Of a stretch of DNA of 64,000 bases, positions 11,505 through 23,379 are shown piece by piece; positions within the stretch are counted from its first letter, which is position 1; the number at the start of each line of letters is the position of its first letter. Origin of the DNA: Isoetes taiwanensis (lineage: Eukaryota > Streptophyta > Lycopodiopsida > Isoetales > Isoetaceae); NCBI GenBank assembly GCA_021234155.1, contig JAJEKV010000103.1, forward strand, positions 3,534,001 to 3,598,000, in the 5' to 3' direction. Under the pieces are notes generated by a model that saw only the letters and a list, made by a program, of their open reading frames with translations, did not search any database and had not been told where the DNA came from. The translations under genes and the position numbers were made by a program.

Positions 11505-11636
11505 TTGTGAATTTTGGATTCTTTGATGTTCTTTAGCCAGTCATATCAACCCCATGAAACTACACATTAATGAAAATATGTAGTTTCTTGGGGTTGGTCA
11601 TACTGGCTGGAGGGCATCAAAGGATTCAATGTTTTC
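11505..11636. ncRNA. Long imperfect hairpin, miRNA-precursor-like or small foldback element
   Basis: The arms 11508-11566 and 11577-11634 are reverse complements with roughly 80% pairing around a loop of about 10 bases. The best-paired core is GTAGTTTC.TGGGGTTG against its partner. The geometry suits either a plant miRNA precursor or a young miniature inverted-repeat element. No known mature miRNA was recognised. Confidence 0.35.
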
Positions 11637-11785
11637 GACATAGCATATAAATAAACATAATAAACTAATGACAGAAAAGTATAGTGCAAAAATGCGCCAG
11701 GCGCGTGTTTGTATTCATATTCCAAAAAAGTATATGTACATTTCTTCTTCTGCAAAAATGCGCCAGGCGCGAATTCTTTCTATCT

Positions 11786-12190
11786 CTACAATATGTCACA
11801 CAAGCCCACTTCATCGGCCCAATCCATAAAAGTCCCACCACGAACCACCTCGATATGACAGATCCTCATCTTCCCCCCGCGGATGTCGAAGTCTCCAAAC
11901 CGAGTGTTGTATCGATCCTTGATACTATAAATCAAATCCTCATTACTTATTTGTTGGCATGAGCCTTACTAAGAGCATGAGGAGTCGGATATGTCCATAG
12001 ATGCGATGGAAGTGTTCCCATGGCCCCCGATCTGGTATCTAATGGATTCTCCAACTCTCTTTGAACGTTTTTGAACATCACAATCAAGTAATATCTTGTA
12101 TTGTGGTCCGAGTTGATGGTCGTCCGGGGAAGTGTATTTGATCTAGAACCATCCAAAGGTCCATGCATAAGGAAAATCCATGGCACTAGA
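11786..12190 (-). pseudogene. Decayed minus-strand coding remnants, unidentified
   Basis: Two frames look coding. One is 12186-11947 (containing R-Y-Y-L-I-V-M-F-K-N-V-Q). The other, in a different frame, is 11945-11786, with S-I-K-D-R-Y-N-T-R-F-G-D-F-D and then F-M-D-W-A-D-E-V-G. They abut with a frame change and no clear intron. No family was recognised; a transposon ORF is possible. Confidence 0.3.
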
Positions 12191-12429
12191 ACGAGATAAA
12201 TTAAGTAATTAGCAAGTAATATATTAGTCTCCCCATAAAACGATTACGAACATACATAATTCAAAACGCCAGCGCCGCTTTGCTTTGTTTTTTTCACGGA
12301 TCTATTTCACACGGCGCTGGCGCGATTTGTATAGAGTATGAAATAGAAAAGCCAAACTAAAACGCTGCGCTGGCTTTTATTAACCTAGTGGAAAATCGGA
12401 ACCCAAAATCGCCATTCTAACATATTATT

Positions 12430-12745
12430 CTAACAGAATGCATAATGCAGAATGCATAATGCAGAATTCAAAATATGAAGCCAGTGAGTATGAAGGCAGT
12501 AGAGTAGAATAGAATAGAATGAAGGCAGATAGAGCAGATATATAATAATAATACTTCTTGTTTAGTTCATTGTTTTAGTTCATTATTTAGAGCAGATAGA
12601 GGAAGAGCTAGTGAAATAGAATAAGAGCAGATACAGCAAAATCATATAAGCAAGATCATAGAGCAGATAGATCATAGAGCAAGATCATATAGGAAGATCA
12701 TAGAGCAAGATCATATAAACAATAGAACATGTTTATAAGCAATAG
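12430..12745 (+). repeat. Simple and short-unit repeats (AGAGCAGAT / AAGATCATA)
   Basis: Multiple interspersed copies of AGAGCAGATA and GCAAGATCATATA units occur with no ORF. The copy at 12430-12460 (GCATAATGCAGAAT) is also duplicated. This is a slippage-type low-complexity tract just left of inverted-repeat copy 2. Confidence 0.6.
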
Positions 12746-12748
12746 ACA

Positions 12749-13175
12749 ACACAAACCATTACATCCAACACTCTAAAATTAAATCCCCCTTGAAACCCCC
12801 TTTGGTTTGGGTGCATATTCACACGGGGGGGTGACTTCGGGCATCGAGAGCTGTTGGATAGGCATATTCACCCTTTATTCCTTAATCTACACCGTACATA
12901 AAGTTCCTCATTTGTGGGGTATGCATGTACACAATTTGCTATACTGTATAACAAGATTTGCAAAATACACTAAGATTTGAGGTAATATACTACATAGTGT
13001 TGATTTTGTACATGCCAAACATAATTTTAGGGGCTCTCGCTGCCCTACGTCACCCCCCGTGTGAATATGCACCCAAACCAAAGGGGGTTTCAAGGGGGAT
13101 TTAATTTTAGAGTGTTGGATGTAATGGTTTGTGTGTTAACCCAAAATTTTTTTGGCCCCTTCGGGGCCTTTAGAA
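12749..13175. repeat. Inverted-repeat element, copy 2
   Basis: The left arm (12749 to about 12855) and right arm (about 13030-13134) are near-perfect inverted repeats for the outer ~85 bases, with weaker pairing inward. The centre (CTCATTTGTGGGGTATGCAT and flanks) matches copy 1. It is followed by a T-run and a compact hairpin (GGCCCCTTCGGGGCC, about 13152-13166) that also follows the copy at 32.3 kb. The hairpin is thus probably part of the element. No ORF. Confidence 0.75.
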
Positions 13176-14610
13176 TTGACAAACGAACTAAAAACATTTA
13201 TAATGATAATATATGTGTCATATGCGTTGTTTGTAATGATGTCGTAGATATATTTAAATAGGCATTTCTATGATAAAATTTATAATAAGCAAGTAGACCA
13301 AAAATTAAAGTCATTGTGAGGGTGACATTAGAGTACAAAAGAAACCTTGGAATATTGATAAAAGGATAAATGTGATGAGGATAGAAAAGAAAAGCCTGTA
13401 TTGATGAATACAATGTGGGAAACCTACATGCAAAATGCCAAGGAAAATGCATTTATATTTGGAACGTCCCTATATAGTAGCATTTCATATGCTAAACATC
13501 TGTATAGGAAATGGACCCATGAAGAATCTCACATTTGCTTAAATAACTAAAGCGAACCAAGTCAAGTCACAACCATACCAACTAAGCAACCACAATCGAT
13601 AACAGATAACAGGAAGAAAGAAATGGGCAGCCAATGTCATTATTTAAGGTATAACAAGTAAGGATCATAGGCCAACATGTTGTTATGAAATGTAAATTTG
13701 CAGCCTGATTAGTGCATTTATAAAGCTTTTGAATATATAATCTGGAATATGCATACAGCTCATGGTTTTCCTTGTAAGAGTTAATAGAGCAGAAGTGCAT
13801 AAAACGACATCATTCTTTGGCTTCAGTAAGTAGAGCAAGTGAATACAAGGAAAGAAAAAACAAATTAACCTAGCAAAATAAGTTACACATAACAATAACA
13901 AAAACAATTATATTTAGTGTTCAGTAAGTTGCAGAAGAGGAGAGCCAATTCTGAATCCTATCTCTTCTCTCACAATTCACAATGTCTAATCATAAAATTA
14001 GTTTCAGCATACCTGTTACGAATTTTCTTTCACACCGATTCAGCAATGGACTGCACTTTATGCACTGGTCAGTATAAGAAAAGGAAGACCACAGTCATGT
14101 CCCCCATAATGCCCTACAAGTTGGTGGAGTTGAAAAACTTATCTGATATTCCAATAACAAACGGTGACCTCAAAGGCTTCAAAAAGCATTTGAGGATATG
14201 CTTGAATCACCAACTACAAAGCGTGTCACATGCAACACAGCATGCTTTGTCAATGGCTCACAATGCTTTGTCACCAAGCAAGCATTGCTGGAGTGTTTTA
14301 AGAAAATGCCTTAACCCTTCATAGAAGCAGCAGACATTCTACCTCTTTCAACCAATATCTAGCATAACCTACAACTCCAAGACAACCTGTTTAACATTGC
14401 CCGTCATTCAACCTGCTAACCATTGTCCATGAGGCTCCAGAGATTTTCGTCATTGAAGAGGCCAGACTGTTTTGAAATCCGACAAAAACCCTATTGGAGC
14501 TTTCAATTAAATCCATCCGCGGAGACACCCATTTGTTGCTATTTCGATTCACTTCATTCCTCATGCCATGTCTAACCAAGGCCAAAGAGGAAAGATAAGG
14601 AAGAGATCAA
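13176..14610. other. AT-rich stretch without a clear gene
   Basis: Only short ORFs occur, the longest of 135 codons at 13917-14324 on the plus strand with no recognisable features. It is probably the downstream flank or intronic DNA of the minus-strand ArgJ fragment at 14.6-26.6 kb. A short AATGCTTTGTCA direct repeat lies near 14240-14280. Confidence 0.4.
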
Positions 14611-14617
14611 ATCTAAC

Positions 14618-14662
14618 CGTCGCAGCATTTGCTTGACCAGCATTAATGAGAACAGCTCGTGC
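14618..14662 (-). CDS. ArgJ exon (bifunctional ornithine/glutamate acetyltransferase fragment)
   Basis: This 45-nt exon is bounded by acceptor TTTGCTGCAG and donor GTTAGA and encodes ARAVLINAGQANAAT, a highly conserved ArgJ signature. ArgJ recycles the acetyl group between N-acetylornithine and glutamate in plastid arginine synthesis. The exon joins in phase to the one at 14744-14806. No following ArgJ exons (the autoproteolytic Thr region or C-terminal domain) were found downstream. The locus is therefore a gene fragment and not an intact gene. Confidence 0.8.
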
Positions 14663-14743
14663 CTGCAGCAAAGCATTGCAACAGGTAAATGTCAAGTTTT
14701 ACTTATATGATGGCAACATGCTAATAACCATGATTCAACGAAC

Positions 14744-14806
14744 CGACTTCGTGGTTGCCAACCTTCTCTTGCAATATATTACACAGTCTTTGCAGCCATT
14801 ATATTT
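14744..14806 (-). CDS. ArgJ exon (upstream of the signature exon)
   Basis: A 63-nt open exon lies between an acceptor (CATTTACCAG) and a GT donor (AAGTCG then GTTCGT). It encodes V-I-Y-C-K-R-R-L-A-T-T-K-S at its end, corresponding to the P-V-I-Y-C-K-K-x-L segment that precedes ARAVLINAGQ in plant ArgJ. The N-terminal half is diverged from the expected T-N-V-V-A-A-A-P. The order and phase relative to the next exon are correct, which strengthens both calls. Confidence 0.65.
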
Positions 14807-15095
14807 CTGGTAAATGTCCCTTCAACAGGTCATAGCTTAAAGAGAGCAACGTATAGAGAACAAAAACAGAAAGATTGCATGAGAAGAGAAAATGAAAGAA
14901 TAAGACTGGACATGGGCAACTTGTGATGCCACACCTACTAGGGCTCTTATACTTGCAGAGATGCAATGTCAAACTATTGGTTGCTCCCACCCAGAGAAAG
15001 AGGCTCCTCACAAATTGATTTTGTCATTGCTACTTTCTTCCTAGAGATGAAATTGCCAACAACCTGTTCCGCAACTGGTCATGGACCAACCCAGT

Positions 15096-16744
15096 TGTGA
15101 CGGTCCAGGGGAATATACGCCATAAATACGTATATTCCTAGATCCGTCACTATACAAGTCTATCTTCATAGTCTTGTATACCATAGATTGTGGCATTAGG
15201 GGGCATGGCCAAGTTATTCTCATAACTTAGCCAACCATAGGTTAGACCATTATCCACGTGGCCTTAACCTATTGGGGGCACCCGCCACACAGGATTCACC
15301 CGATTGGTGCCACGTGGCATCCTAGGTGGACCTAACTTATATAGGCTGAAACCCTAACCCTAGGCCTCTTTCCAGCCCTAGCACCCAGAGACTCACCTAC
15401 TCGTTCGAAACCCCGTTTCGAACATCGTTTGTTGTGGCATAGGCTGGTGCAGCAGCCCCAGCAGGGTAGACTTGTTCTTGGAGTAGGAGCAGCATCTCGT
15501 GAGTCGAAGACCATGGAGGCACACCGGATCTGGAGGGAGAGCTTCAGGGAGCGGTATGTAGGATAGTAGTTGTGATAGCTTATCCGGAATTAGCATTCCG
15601 AGGATATGCTAGTATCTTGTATCTAGAGTAGAGCCATCCTAGAACCCGTATTCAACATCTTGAACCCTAATCAATGAACCCTAACCATTAGTTAGATTGT
15701 ATGATTAGGTTAAGATGTTCTTCTTATGATCATTCTTAGGATATGATGATTATGTGATGTTGGTTGATCATGTTTGCTCCTCTTGTATTGGGAAGGGGGG
15801 TAGAGACCTAGGGCCATATGTAGTATGCTCCTAGAGTAGATCCCTTAGTTCCTATTAGTTGCGGCTGTGCATAGGAGCCCACCGGGGCTATTGAGGCTAT
15901 GATATGACTCAGCACCGGATACTTGGGCTAGAGGGAAAGTGGAGGGAGGATCCCCTGCCGAGTGGGGGCCGGGGGATCCCATAGTGGGCTAGGCTTATGG
16001 TCGGTCACCTGTGTGGGCGAGCATGGGTCCGACACCTCTGGGGCAATGGTGTTGCCACGCCTCTCGAGAGCCGCAAGTGCTGGCTTGGCTCTCGTTTTGG
16101 GGGTTGGTCGGGGTGCGAATCGTGTGTCGCCCGCGATTCTCTAGCCGCCCACGGCACCTCTAGACCCTGGGGGAGATGCAACCCTTCCTGCCTCATCGGA
16201 CCGGGGAGATGCAACACCGGAGTAGTCCCGATGGGTGATGCCATGGGATTGCGTGATCCAGGAAGAGCTAGGAGTCCTGTCGAGCCCGATCTAGCCTATC
16301 CGCCAAAGTATGCACGGGGAGGGGCGGATGGAGTGGTCAACCCTAGCCATTGTCTATAGCCAGCCCCGCCATTGTTATGACTTCGGTGCGCTCTATCTTG
16401 AGGCCTAGCCGGTCAGTCATCCTCCTTATGAGTCGGAGCCATGGGTAGGAGCTCTTATGTTTTATGGCATAGGATTATCTTCTTTGCGGTTGTGGATATG
16501 TGATGGACTACCCTTCGAGGTAGTATGTTGTATTGTTATTGCTAGTTCGGCGTTGTTTATGCTCATTTGTGATAGGAGCCCATAGGGGAAGAAGGGCCAA
16601 GACACCTTTCGTGTTCCCCGCCCGCACTAGGATTCTCTTAGGGTGCGGGTTAGGCGGAGGGCCCATGCGGTTGATGGACCGGATGGGGGATTTCTGCTTA
16701 GAGTGTAGGGCGGGCTAGCCGTACATTTAGCGAGGGGCGTCACA
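15096..16744 (+). repeat. 5' LTR of the Ty3-type element
   Basis: It begins TGTGACGG and ends GGCGTCACA. A TATA-like ACTTATATAGGC at about 15336 is placed where U3 ends. The next ~20 bases contain AAACCCTAACCCTAGG, which resembles plant telomere repeat but occurs here in both LTRs. The first ~300 bases match the 3' LTR with a single A/G difference. The GC-rich 3' half differs by many small indels. Confidence 0.9.
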
Positions 16745-16762
16745 ATGGTATCGAGCAATGTT
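16745..16762 (+). promoter_or_regulatory. Primer-binding site, initiator-Met tRNA type
   Basis: Immediately after the LTR comes ATGGTATCGAGCAATG, close to the TGGTATCAGAGC used by many plant LTR retrotransposons that prime with initiator methionine tRNA. It has a one-base offset and a small internal difference. Confidence 0.65.
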
Positions 16763-17429
16763 CTTGGTTGACCAAGAGCTAGCCCCACGACCATATCCCT
16801 GAATAGGTAGACTAAGCTGGCCTAGCTAATGAATGGAATGAGAATTCCAGGTCTTGAACCGAAAGGGGAGAAAATTTTTTCCCATTAGTAGGGTCGTAAT
16901 TAGATTAAGTATAGTCTAAGTGGTGGAAATAATATAGTCAAAAGAAACCTTCTAGTAAATTTGAGCTCAAGTTGTTCATGAACCGCACCTTCCAAGCAAA
17001 AAAAAATTGAATGAGAAATCGCTCAAAATAAAGCTTGAAAGAAATGGCGTGAAATGACCACTACTTGGCCCAAAAAGGAATTAGGAAATTTTGAGAAATA
17101 GTTAAGTGATTAGGGGAAGTACCTTAATTATTAACCCATAGTTATAATAAAATTTACTCTTAGGAAAAAGTAGTTAATAAACCTATAGAAGCGCCTCTAC
17201 TCCCTAGAAGTTCCCAAAAGGTAGCTTGAACCACCCTCTTACCCTTGTGAAGCGAATTAGAAGCTAATCTCCGAAGCTGCCACAAGAGTGTCCACCAAAC
17301 GAACAGCCGACGAGATCGATCCAAAGGAGCCGCGAAGATAGAGGCAAGATCGCTCGAAGAGGCCACCATCAAGGAAACTAAGCTGTTGGGAGGACCAAAC
17401 AAGTAGCTAGGAAGGTTGGAAGCTCCAGC

Positions 17430-18430
17430 TTGCACCTTAACGTTGAAGCACTCATGGTGGGCGGCGACAAGCAAATTCTTGAGGCCCCGCGACCTAGGCC
17501 AGACGACGAACTTAGCCACTCAAACTCTTCAGACGAATCGTTTCACTCGTGGAGGAGCAACGACTTAGCACTTCAGGTGAATGATCGCAAGGCTCGGGGG
17601 AAATTGAGATCGTGGCATCTGTTTCTGGCAGAGGAAGAGCAAGTAGCAAGAGCAACCTCAGCAACAGGAGCAACCCCAGCAACAGGGAGAGAAGGTGAAG
17701 AGCAAGTAGCAAGAGCAACTTCGACAGTAGGAGCAACCGCAACACCAGGAAGAATAGGGGAGCAGCAAGCAGTAGGAGCAACCTCGGCAATACGAGCAAC
17801 CCCAGCGGCAGGAACAGCAGCAAGGGGAGCGAGCAATCAATGCGGAAGAAAAGGAAGGAAGAGACGCAGGCAAGGAGAGAACCACAACTAGACGAACTGG
17901 AGGAGGATGAGCCCGAAGAAGAAGAAGGCAACATGCAAGAATTATCTCCGCCAATGGATCTGACAAGGTAGCCGACCAGGGTCGAAAAGCTAGCCTCCAC
18001 CACCTCGACGCGAGTCCCCGAAGAAGGTCCGCCATGGGCCAAATCCCCAAAGACAAGAGAGTCTTTCGGCAAAGATATTCGGCATTGCCAACAGCTGCAT
18101 ACCCGGTCGATGATCCGTGAAACTGTCTTTTCGAGTGCCTACATCAAAGGTCTATCCAGAAGTTCAAGATAGGCTATGACTACCGAACCACATCAACGAC
18201 GACGGGATCTCGCCACGAAGCGGCCAAAGCCGAGGAGGCCAAGATCTGCACCCTTGATGGTCAGGAGCCCCCCTGCAGAGGGAGGCAGAGCTGGTACAAC
18301 CTTTTTGAAGAAGGCAACCTCTGGCATGATCCATACCAAGCAGGCCCAAAGACCTCCACAGGGTGAGGAGAAGTCGCAAGGAGAAGCCGTGAAGAGCCCC
18401 ATCCTAGCAAACTATATAAATATAAGTTTT
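17430..18430 (+). pseudogene. Repeat-rich N-terminal (gag-like) region of the Ty3-type element
   Basis: Several frames are open because of a CAG/AGC-rich tract. Between about 17630 and 17840 a ~66-bp unit (GAGCAAGTAGCAAGAGCAAC and following) is repeated about three times. The downstream frame is charged and proline-rich (E-L-S-P-P-M-D-L-T-R). The position behind the primer-binding site suggests the start of gag. No zinc knuckle was seen. The antisense Ser/Leu-rich ORFs here are shadows. Confidence 0.4.
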
Positions 18431-21400
18431 CACGCACATTGTTTTACTCATTAGAAGTAAATTTCTTGTAGAATATAAAATATTCTTGTATAAATTAATT
18501 GTAGTAGAATCCTTTGCATCTTACTTAAAATGCTCTTAATTGGCTAAGTAATATAGTCACTTGATTTAGGGCAAAATTGATCCAAATTTCGTACCAAAAG
18601 ATGTTAGAATGCTTAGAAATTGTCTAGAAATGCAGTGTAGCACTTTAAATTTGTTAAAAATATCCAAAAATAGCTAGAATTGGCCCACCCGGGTGAGACC
18701 GCGCCAAACACGTCTGCGTTCGCGACGCAGAGGCCATCCGCGCGGATTCATCCGGTTTGCCCATATTTGCACTTTTAGATATCTTTTTGGTATGAAATAA
18801 GTTGCTAGTTAATTTAGAATTGGCCCAAATAGGCATTCTAAGATCTTATAGTTCTTGAAATTGTTGAATCTTGTCAAAAATGAAGGGAGTAGGGTGAAAC
18901 CGCGCCAAATGCATGTGCGTTCTCAACGCAGAGCTCATTGGCGCAGTGCCAACCACTAAGGGCGGGCATCGTTTATGTTTGAATTATAATTCTTAATTAA
19001 ATTTAAGCTTTAACAATGTTAGATAATACTAATGGCCAAGCCTTAGACTTAGAACCAAGATCCTTAAGCTAGATAGAGACAGCATCGGCATTCATCACAG
19101 CTCAGCTGTCGCTCTTATCTTCTTAAGCGTCTTCTTGTCTACATACATGTAGTATAGTTAAACCTTTTTCTTAGAAATCCAGCTAGTTGCCAAGGTCTTA
19201 GAAATTGTTGTCACACGTTGGTATGATACACCAACACACATTATAGGTGCACTATCATCAAGTATGCCTTGTATCATAGATAATTGTCTAGGAATTCATT
19301 TTATCTAGGTAATTCAGTCTAGCACACCAAGTACACCCAGTGAATGAGTCTCCTTCTACCACCTCATAACAGTAAATAAGTACCTTCCTCAGTGTCTAGC
19401 AAAATGCCAAGTGGGTCATTTGAGGTAGAGTGGATAAAGGTATAAAAACAGGGATTGTAGAGTAAGTACACATAAGTAATTCTTCTTGTGATAGTATTAG
19501 TTGCCTTGTGCACCTTAGGGCAGTAAAACAGGTCAGCAGAACCTTCGTTCCGGATCCTCGAGCCTCGACAGTGGAGACACTCGACAACATCAACGAATTG
19601 AAAGCAGAGGGCAAACTTATGGAGGAAGCTTCATCTAATCAAACGCCAAGATGGTGTACAGGGAAGGCCGAACACAAATAAGAAAGGGGAGTCTATCGGA
19701 AGGACGACTGCGACATCAGGAGAGACATAAGAATTGCCAAGAGGGCTATGCAACAGCCAGTGGGCATCACGGCACTTACAAAATTGACCACATTAGGGGA
19801 GGAACATCTCCTAGTCAAGGATATTCTCCAAGTGCCATATTGTCTCGAGGAACGGCCCGACATTCATGACTAATGTCATAGCTACGCCACCAACAAGTAC
19901 ACTTCATCGACTTATGATATCAAGAGCCCTAAAGGATGAGACTGGACATACCTCCTCGGAAGGGCAACTATCATAGATATACAGGCCATAGTAGTATCAG
20001 ATCTAGACTCCAAGCAGACATGCTTTGACTAAGGAGGTATTACAAGCCAGCAAGAGCGGGCTCCTCAAGAATAGAAATATGGCGTGATTGCAACAAACTT
20101 CTTCCTCATCAGCCCGATACTTTAGAGAAGCTGCATCAACCTCGACAGCACCATCTCAAGATCACGACAATCTTCTACCTTAGAGATTGGAGGTCAAACA
20201 CCATCAAGAAGAGGCAGCATGAGGGACCAAATACCAGCACTATTAATTGATCAATCAAGATTAGTCCCTGCAGATGGATGCACATAAACTCCTCTTAGCA
20301 AGAGAAGTTGCATAGTTAGAAGTGGTAGAGCACTCAACATTATCATCAGCCTTATAACAACAGCATGCAACCAGTAGGACGAAGAATAGAATCGACAAGG
20401 TCAACACAACAATATCAATTCAGGAGTTAGAAGAATCATCCTCGAATCTAATAACCTTCAAGGCAGATGAGTCAAACACGAAAGATTCTACGCAGTGGTG
20501 AACATTATCTTCAAGCTCTTGGGATGCCACACCGAGCGTTATGTTATCTACATCAGCAAGTCCACTAAGAGGGATAATGTAATGAAGGTAATCAGCATCA
20601 ACATTAAGGACGATCAGAGTCAGAATATGTTCGACAAAAGAAGCAGGGCACACGAATGATTATACAACAACTCCAAGGATACCAGATTCTTTTCAACAAG
20701 TTATGGATCATCGCCTTGCTACCCCAACGACTAATCACAGCACCAGCTTTAAGCAAGCTAGAGGACCTATCAGATAGTTGAGTTTCTTAGAATTATGGGT
20801 GATAACATCCATGATGGGATTGGGTCGGAATTTCGAGTAGATTTTTTTTTGTTATTTCTTTTAGAAGGGATGTACCCAAGATTTGAGCAAAGCTTCAAGG
20901 ATTGGGAACAAAATGTATGGAGTACAACAATTGTATACATTGCTGGCAGATATCCAATATATTGGAACCTCTTTGTGAGCTTGATCATCTCGCTAAGAAG
21001 GATTCAATAATAGGATAACCGTCGACCATGTATATGACGAGTACTTCCGCAGCATAAGGAATAATCCGACCAAGTGAAGGGAAGCAATCTAATAAGTCCG
21101 GCCAACTTCTTAGATAGCATCAACTCAAAGGTGGGACTATTTCAAAAGGGCAATAAGTAAGGAAGGGGATCCTAGAGTATAGATTAGATCTAAAACAAGA
21201 ATAATTATCTAATCATATAGTTCTATGTGTGCCCAAAAGTAATGTCATGCCGACTAAACTTATGGCCATAGGATTTATGTAAGTAGTTCTTTAACTTGTA
21301 AATTTTGCACCTCCTAGATGACGGACATCTTTAAGAGCAAGACTCTTAAGTCCAAATCTAGGCCAGTAGTTAAGGCAAGGAGTAATTAGCAGCACCAATG

Positions 21401-21850
21401 GAACAAGAGTCAAGTTCGACATCAACCTTAAGCGAGGCAAAGTAGAGCATCGGCACCAACTTATGTACATTGGCAATTATGACCTCATAATAAGCATGCA
21501 ATATTAAAGCTGGCTAAAGCAATAATTGATTATTATAAGCAAGAGATACTTAGCCCAGCACCAAAGGGCAAGTACCTTATAATTTAAGTTAAGTAATTCC
21601 AATCGTGCAACGCATGTCAGTAAAGCAATTACTTAAGTACATCATGAGGAATGAGGTCGTACATAAGCTACAAGTTGTCGACCCCGACCGCAATAGTAAG
21701 AAGGAAGATGCTACTTTGAAACAGTTGCCTTGGCCAATTTCTAAGTTAATCAAGAAGTCCCATGATATATCTCCAGGTGAAAATTGAGAGCTTTTGCTCT
21801 ATAGAGGCATAGAGTCTGAAATCACTCTTGCACCGGAGGCAGCCGATCAG
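18430..21850 (+). pseudogene. Decayed gag/protease-region interior of the Ty3-type element
   Basis: There are no long frames. A pair of related segments at about 18685-18760 and 18893-18945 both contain ACCGCGCCAAA.. followed by GCGTT..CGACGCAGAG, a hyphenated palindrome. The frame at 20795-21010 (with W-E-Q-N-V-W-S-T-T) may be a remnant of gag. The protease motif D-S-G-A was not found. Confidence 0.35.
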
Positions 21851-21859
21851 CAAGGCTGT

Positions 21860-22300
21860 TTATAGAATCAGCACTTCCGAGCTAGCAGAGCTCAAGAAGC
21901 AGTTGTAGGAGTTGATCAACTTGGGGATCCTTTCGGCCAAGATGGAAGTCTAAAGATGTATATCAACCATGGGCAGCTCAGCAAGCAATGACATAATGGA
22001 TCAGCCCCAAGAAGCAGGATTCTTTTACAAAATCGAATTAAGCTCGGGCAATCAGCAAATAAGGATGAAGGGGGAAGATAATTATAAGACTCCTTCAGAA
22101 CTTGGTATGGGCACTATCACTTCACAGTGATGCCCTTGAGTCTCCACCAACTTGTATGCATTTGAGGACGTCATCTTCGAAGAATTCCTTGGATGATTTC
22201 TTCATCAATTCTCTTCGACAACATCGTGATCTACAGCAAATCAATGGAAGAGCATGCAGCAGTGGAGATGTTAAGACGTCGCCACTCATTGGCAAGCTTT
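21860..22300 (+). pseudogene. Reverse transcriptase remnant (Ty3-type)
   Basis: Pieces in shifting frames match the Ty3 RT order. They are S-E-L-A-E-L-K-K-Q-L then E-L-I-N-L-G-I-L, then F-Y-K-I-E-L-S-S-G-N-Q-Q-I-R-M-K (the D-L-R-S-G-Y-x-Q-I-R block), then a remnant of the 'F-R-T-R-Y-G-H-Y-E-F' and 'I-F-x-E-F-L-D-D-F' blocks. Stops and frame changes interrupt it. The catalytic D-D motif is not preserved in an open frame. Confidence 0.7.
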
Positions 22301-22579
22301 TGAAGCAGCAATTTGCAATGCCATCTCCACTTCGGCAGGCGAATTCGGTAAGAAGATAGAAGAAGCCATCTCCGCCAACATAGAGTTCAAGCATAGTGGG
22401 CTAGTCTTTGCAAGAGTGCAAGGACGGATTAAGAAAGAGAAACCTTCAAATATTTTAAAAAAGGAAGGTAATCTTTAATAGCAAAGAACAACTATGCGTA
22501 CCCAAAATATAAGGAGTAAGGAAAAAATCTTCTATGACACGCATAATGGCCCTATTTCCGGCCATGCAAATTTATAAAG

Positions 22580-23120
22580 GCCTACTTCAAGATTAGAAGT
22601 AGCTACGTCTGGCCGGATATGAAGAAGCAGATAATCAGACATATCCAAGAATGTCAGTGCAGCCAGCAGACAAGGGCGGAACAACTTCGAATTCCAGGAG
22701 TCATCAAGGGCGGTGCCAGACACCAAGTGGGAAGTCATCAGCATGGGTTTTATAGTTGGCCTCCCAAGGACAACAAGAAGCTTTGAAGCCTTGATGGTTG
22801 TGGTATATAGCTTAGAAAAAGGGCACATGCTTGCCATGCCACACCATAGACACCGCCTTGGCTCTAGCCGTGTGGTCTACATAAGAGATCTTTTAGGCTG
22901 CATGGAAATGCACAGGTCGATCATCATCAAAAGAGATCCAAAGTTCCTTAGCGACGTTTAGCAAGACTTCTTCAACGCGAGCTGCACCAACTTGTTGATG
23001 AGTTTTGCTTATCATTTGCAGTCAAATCGGCAAAGGGACCGCACCAACACAATTTTGGTGAGTACGCGTTGAGAAACTATGATTGGAACAAGTAATCCAA
23101 ATGGGCGAAAGTACATCCAC
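22580..23120 (+). pseudogene. Integrase remnant (zinc-binding and catalytic core)
   Basis: Segments in order are Y-V-W-P-D-M-K-K-Q-I and C-Q-C-S-Q-Q-T (integrase HHCC region), then K-W-E-V-I-S-M-G-F-I-V-G-L-P-R-T (the core start, normally with D in place of G), then A-L-M-V-V-V-Y-S-L. The expected first catalytic Asp is Gly here, and several frame breaks are present. Confidence 0.75.
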
Positions 23121-23379
23121 CAGGGTCAATTACGCATAATAATATGAAGCAAGAGTCATCGAAGATGTCTCCCCATGATCGATTCTGATTATCAATGCTT
23201 GACCCTAGTTTTGTGGCATAATCTAGTGCCCTAGGTGGAAGTTTCTCAACAACGACAGCATATATGCAGTAGCTTTTGGTAGAAGTGTGAGAATATCTTC
23301 AAACAGCATGGGCACATCTAAAGAGTCTAGCAGATAGACATAAAACTCCTCGAGAGTTGTTTTGTTGTGAGAGATAAAG

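Larger units (their letters stand above)
6356..12380. repeat. Dispersed ~20-bp GC-rich palindromes
   Basis: Copies of AATCGCGCCTGGCGCGATT and close variants occur at about 6356, 6431, 8554, 8586, 8734, 8813, 8843, 10099, 10165, 11687, 11753, 12262, 12308 and 12360, plus an outlier near 5134. Each is an inverted repeat of CGCGCC-type arms around a 1-3 base centre, flanked by A/T. Most lie in presumed introns (6311-6512, 8493-8936, 10029-10555) or between coding pieces. Two pairs are tandem duplications (10099/10165 and 11687/11753, spacing about 65 bp). They are too short and scattered for CRISPR. Confidence 0.75.

Noticed and set aside
6356-12380. CRISPR-like array from the repeated palindromes
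   Set aside because: Spacing is irregular (30 bp to more than 1 kb), copies vary, they lie in plant introns, and there are no cas genes.
13917-14324. 135-codon plus-strand ORF
   Set aside because: No protein-like signature, on the strand opposite the ArgJ fragment, in AT-rich intronic or flanking DNA.
15345-15370. Interstitial telomere (AAACCCTAACCCTAGG)
   Set aside because: Only about two units, present at the same place in both LTRs, so it is part of the LTR and not a telomere remnant.
17512-18072. Long Leu/Ser-rich ORFs on the minus strand
   Set aside because: Antisense shadow of CAG/AGC-rich tandem repeats in the Ty3-type element.
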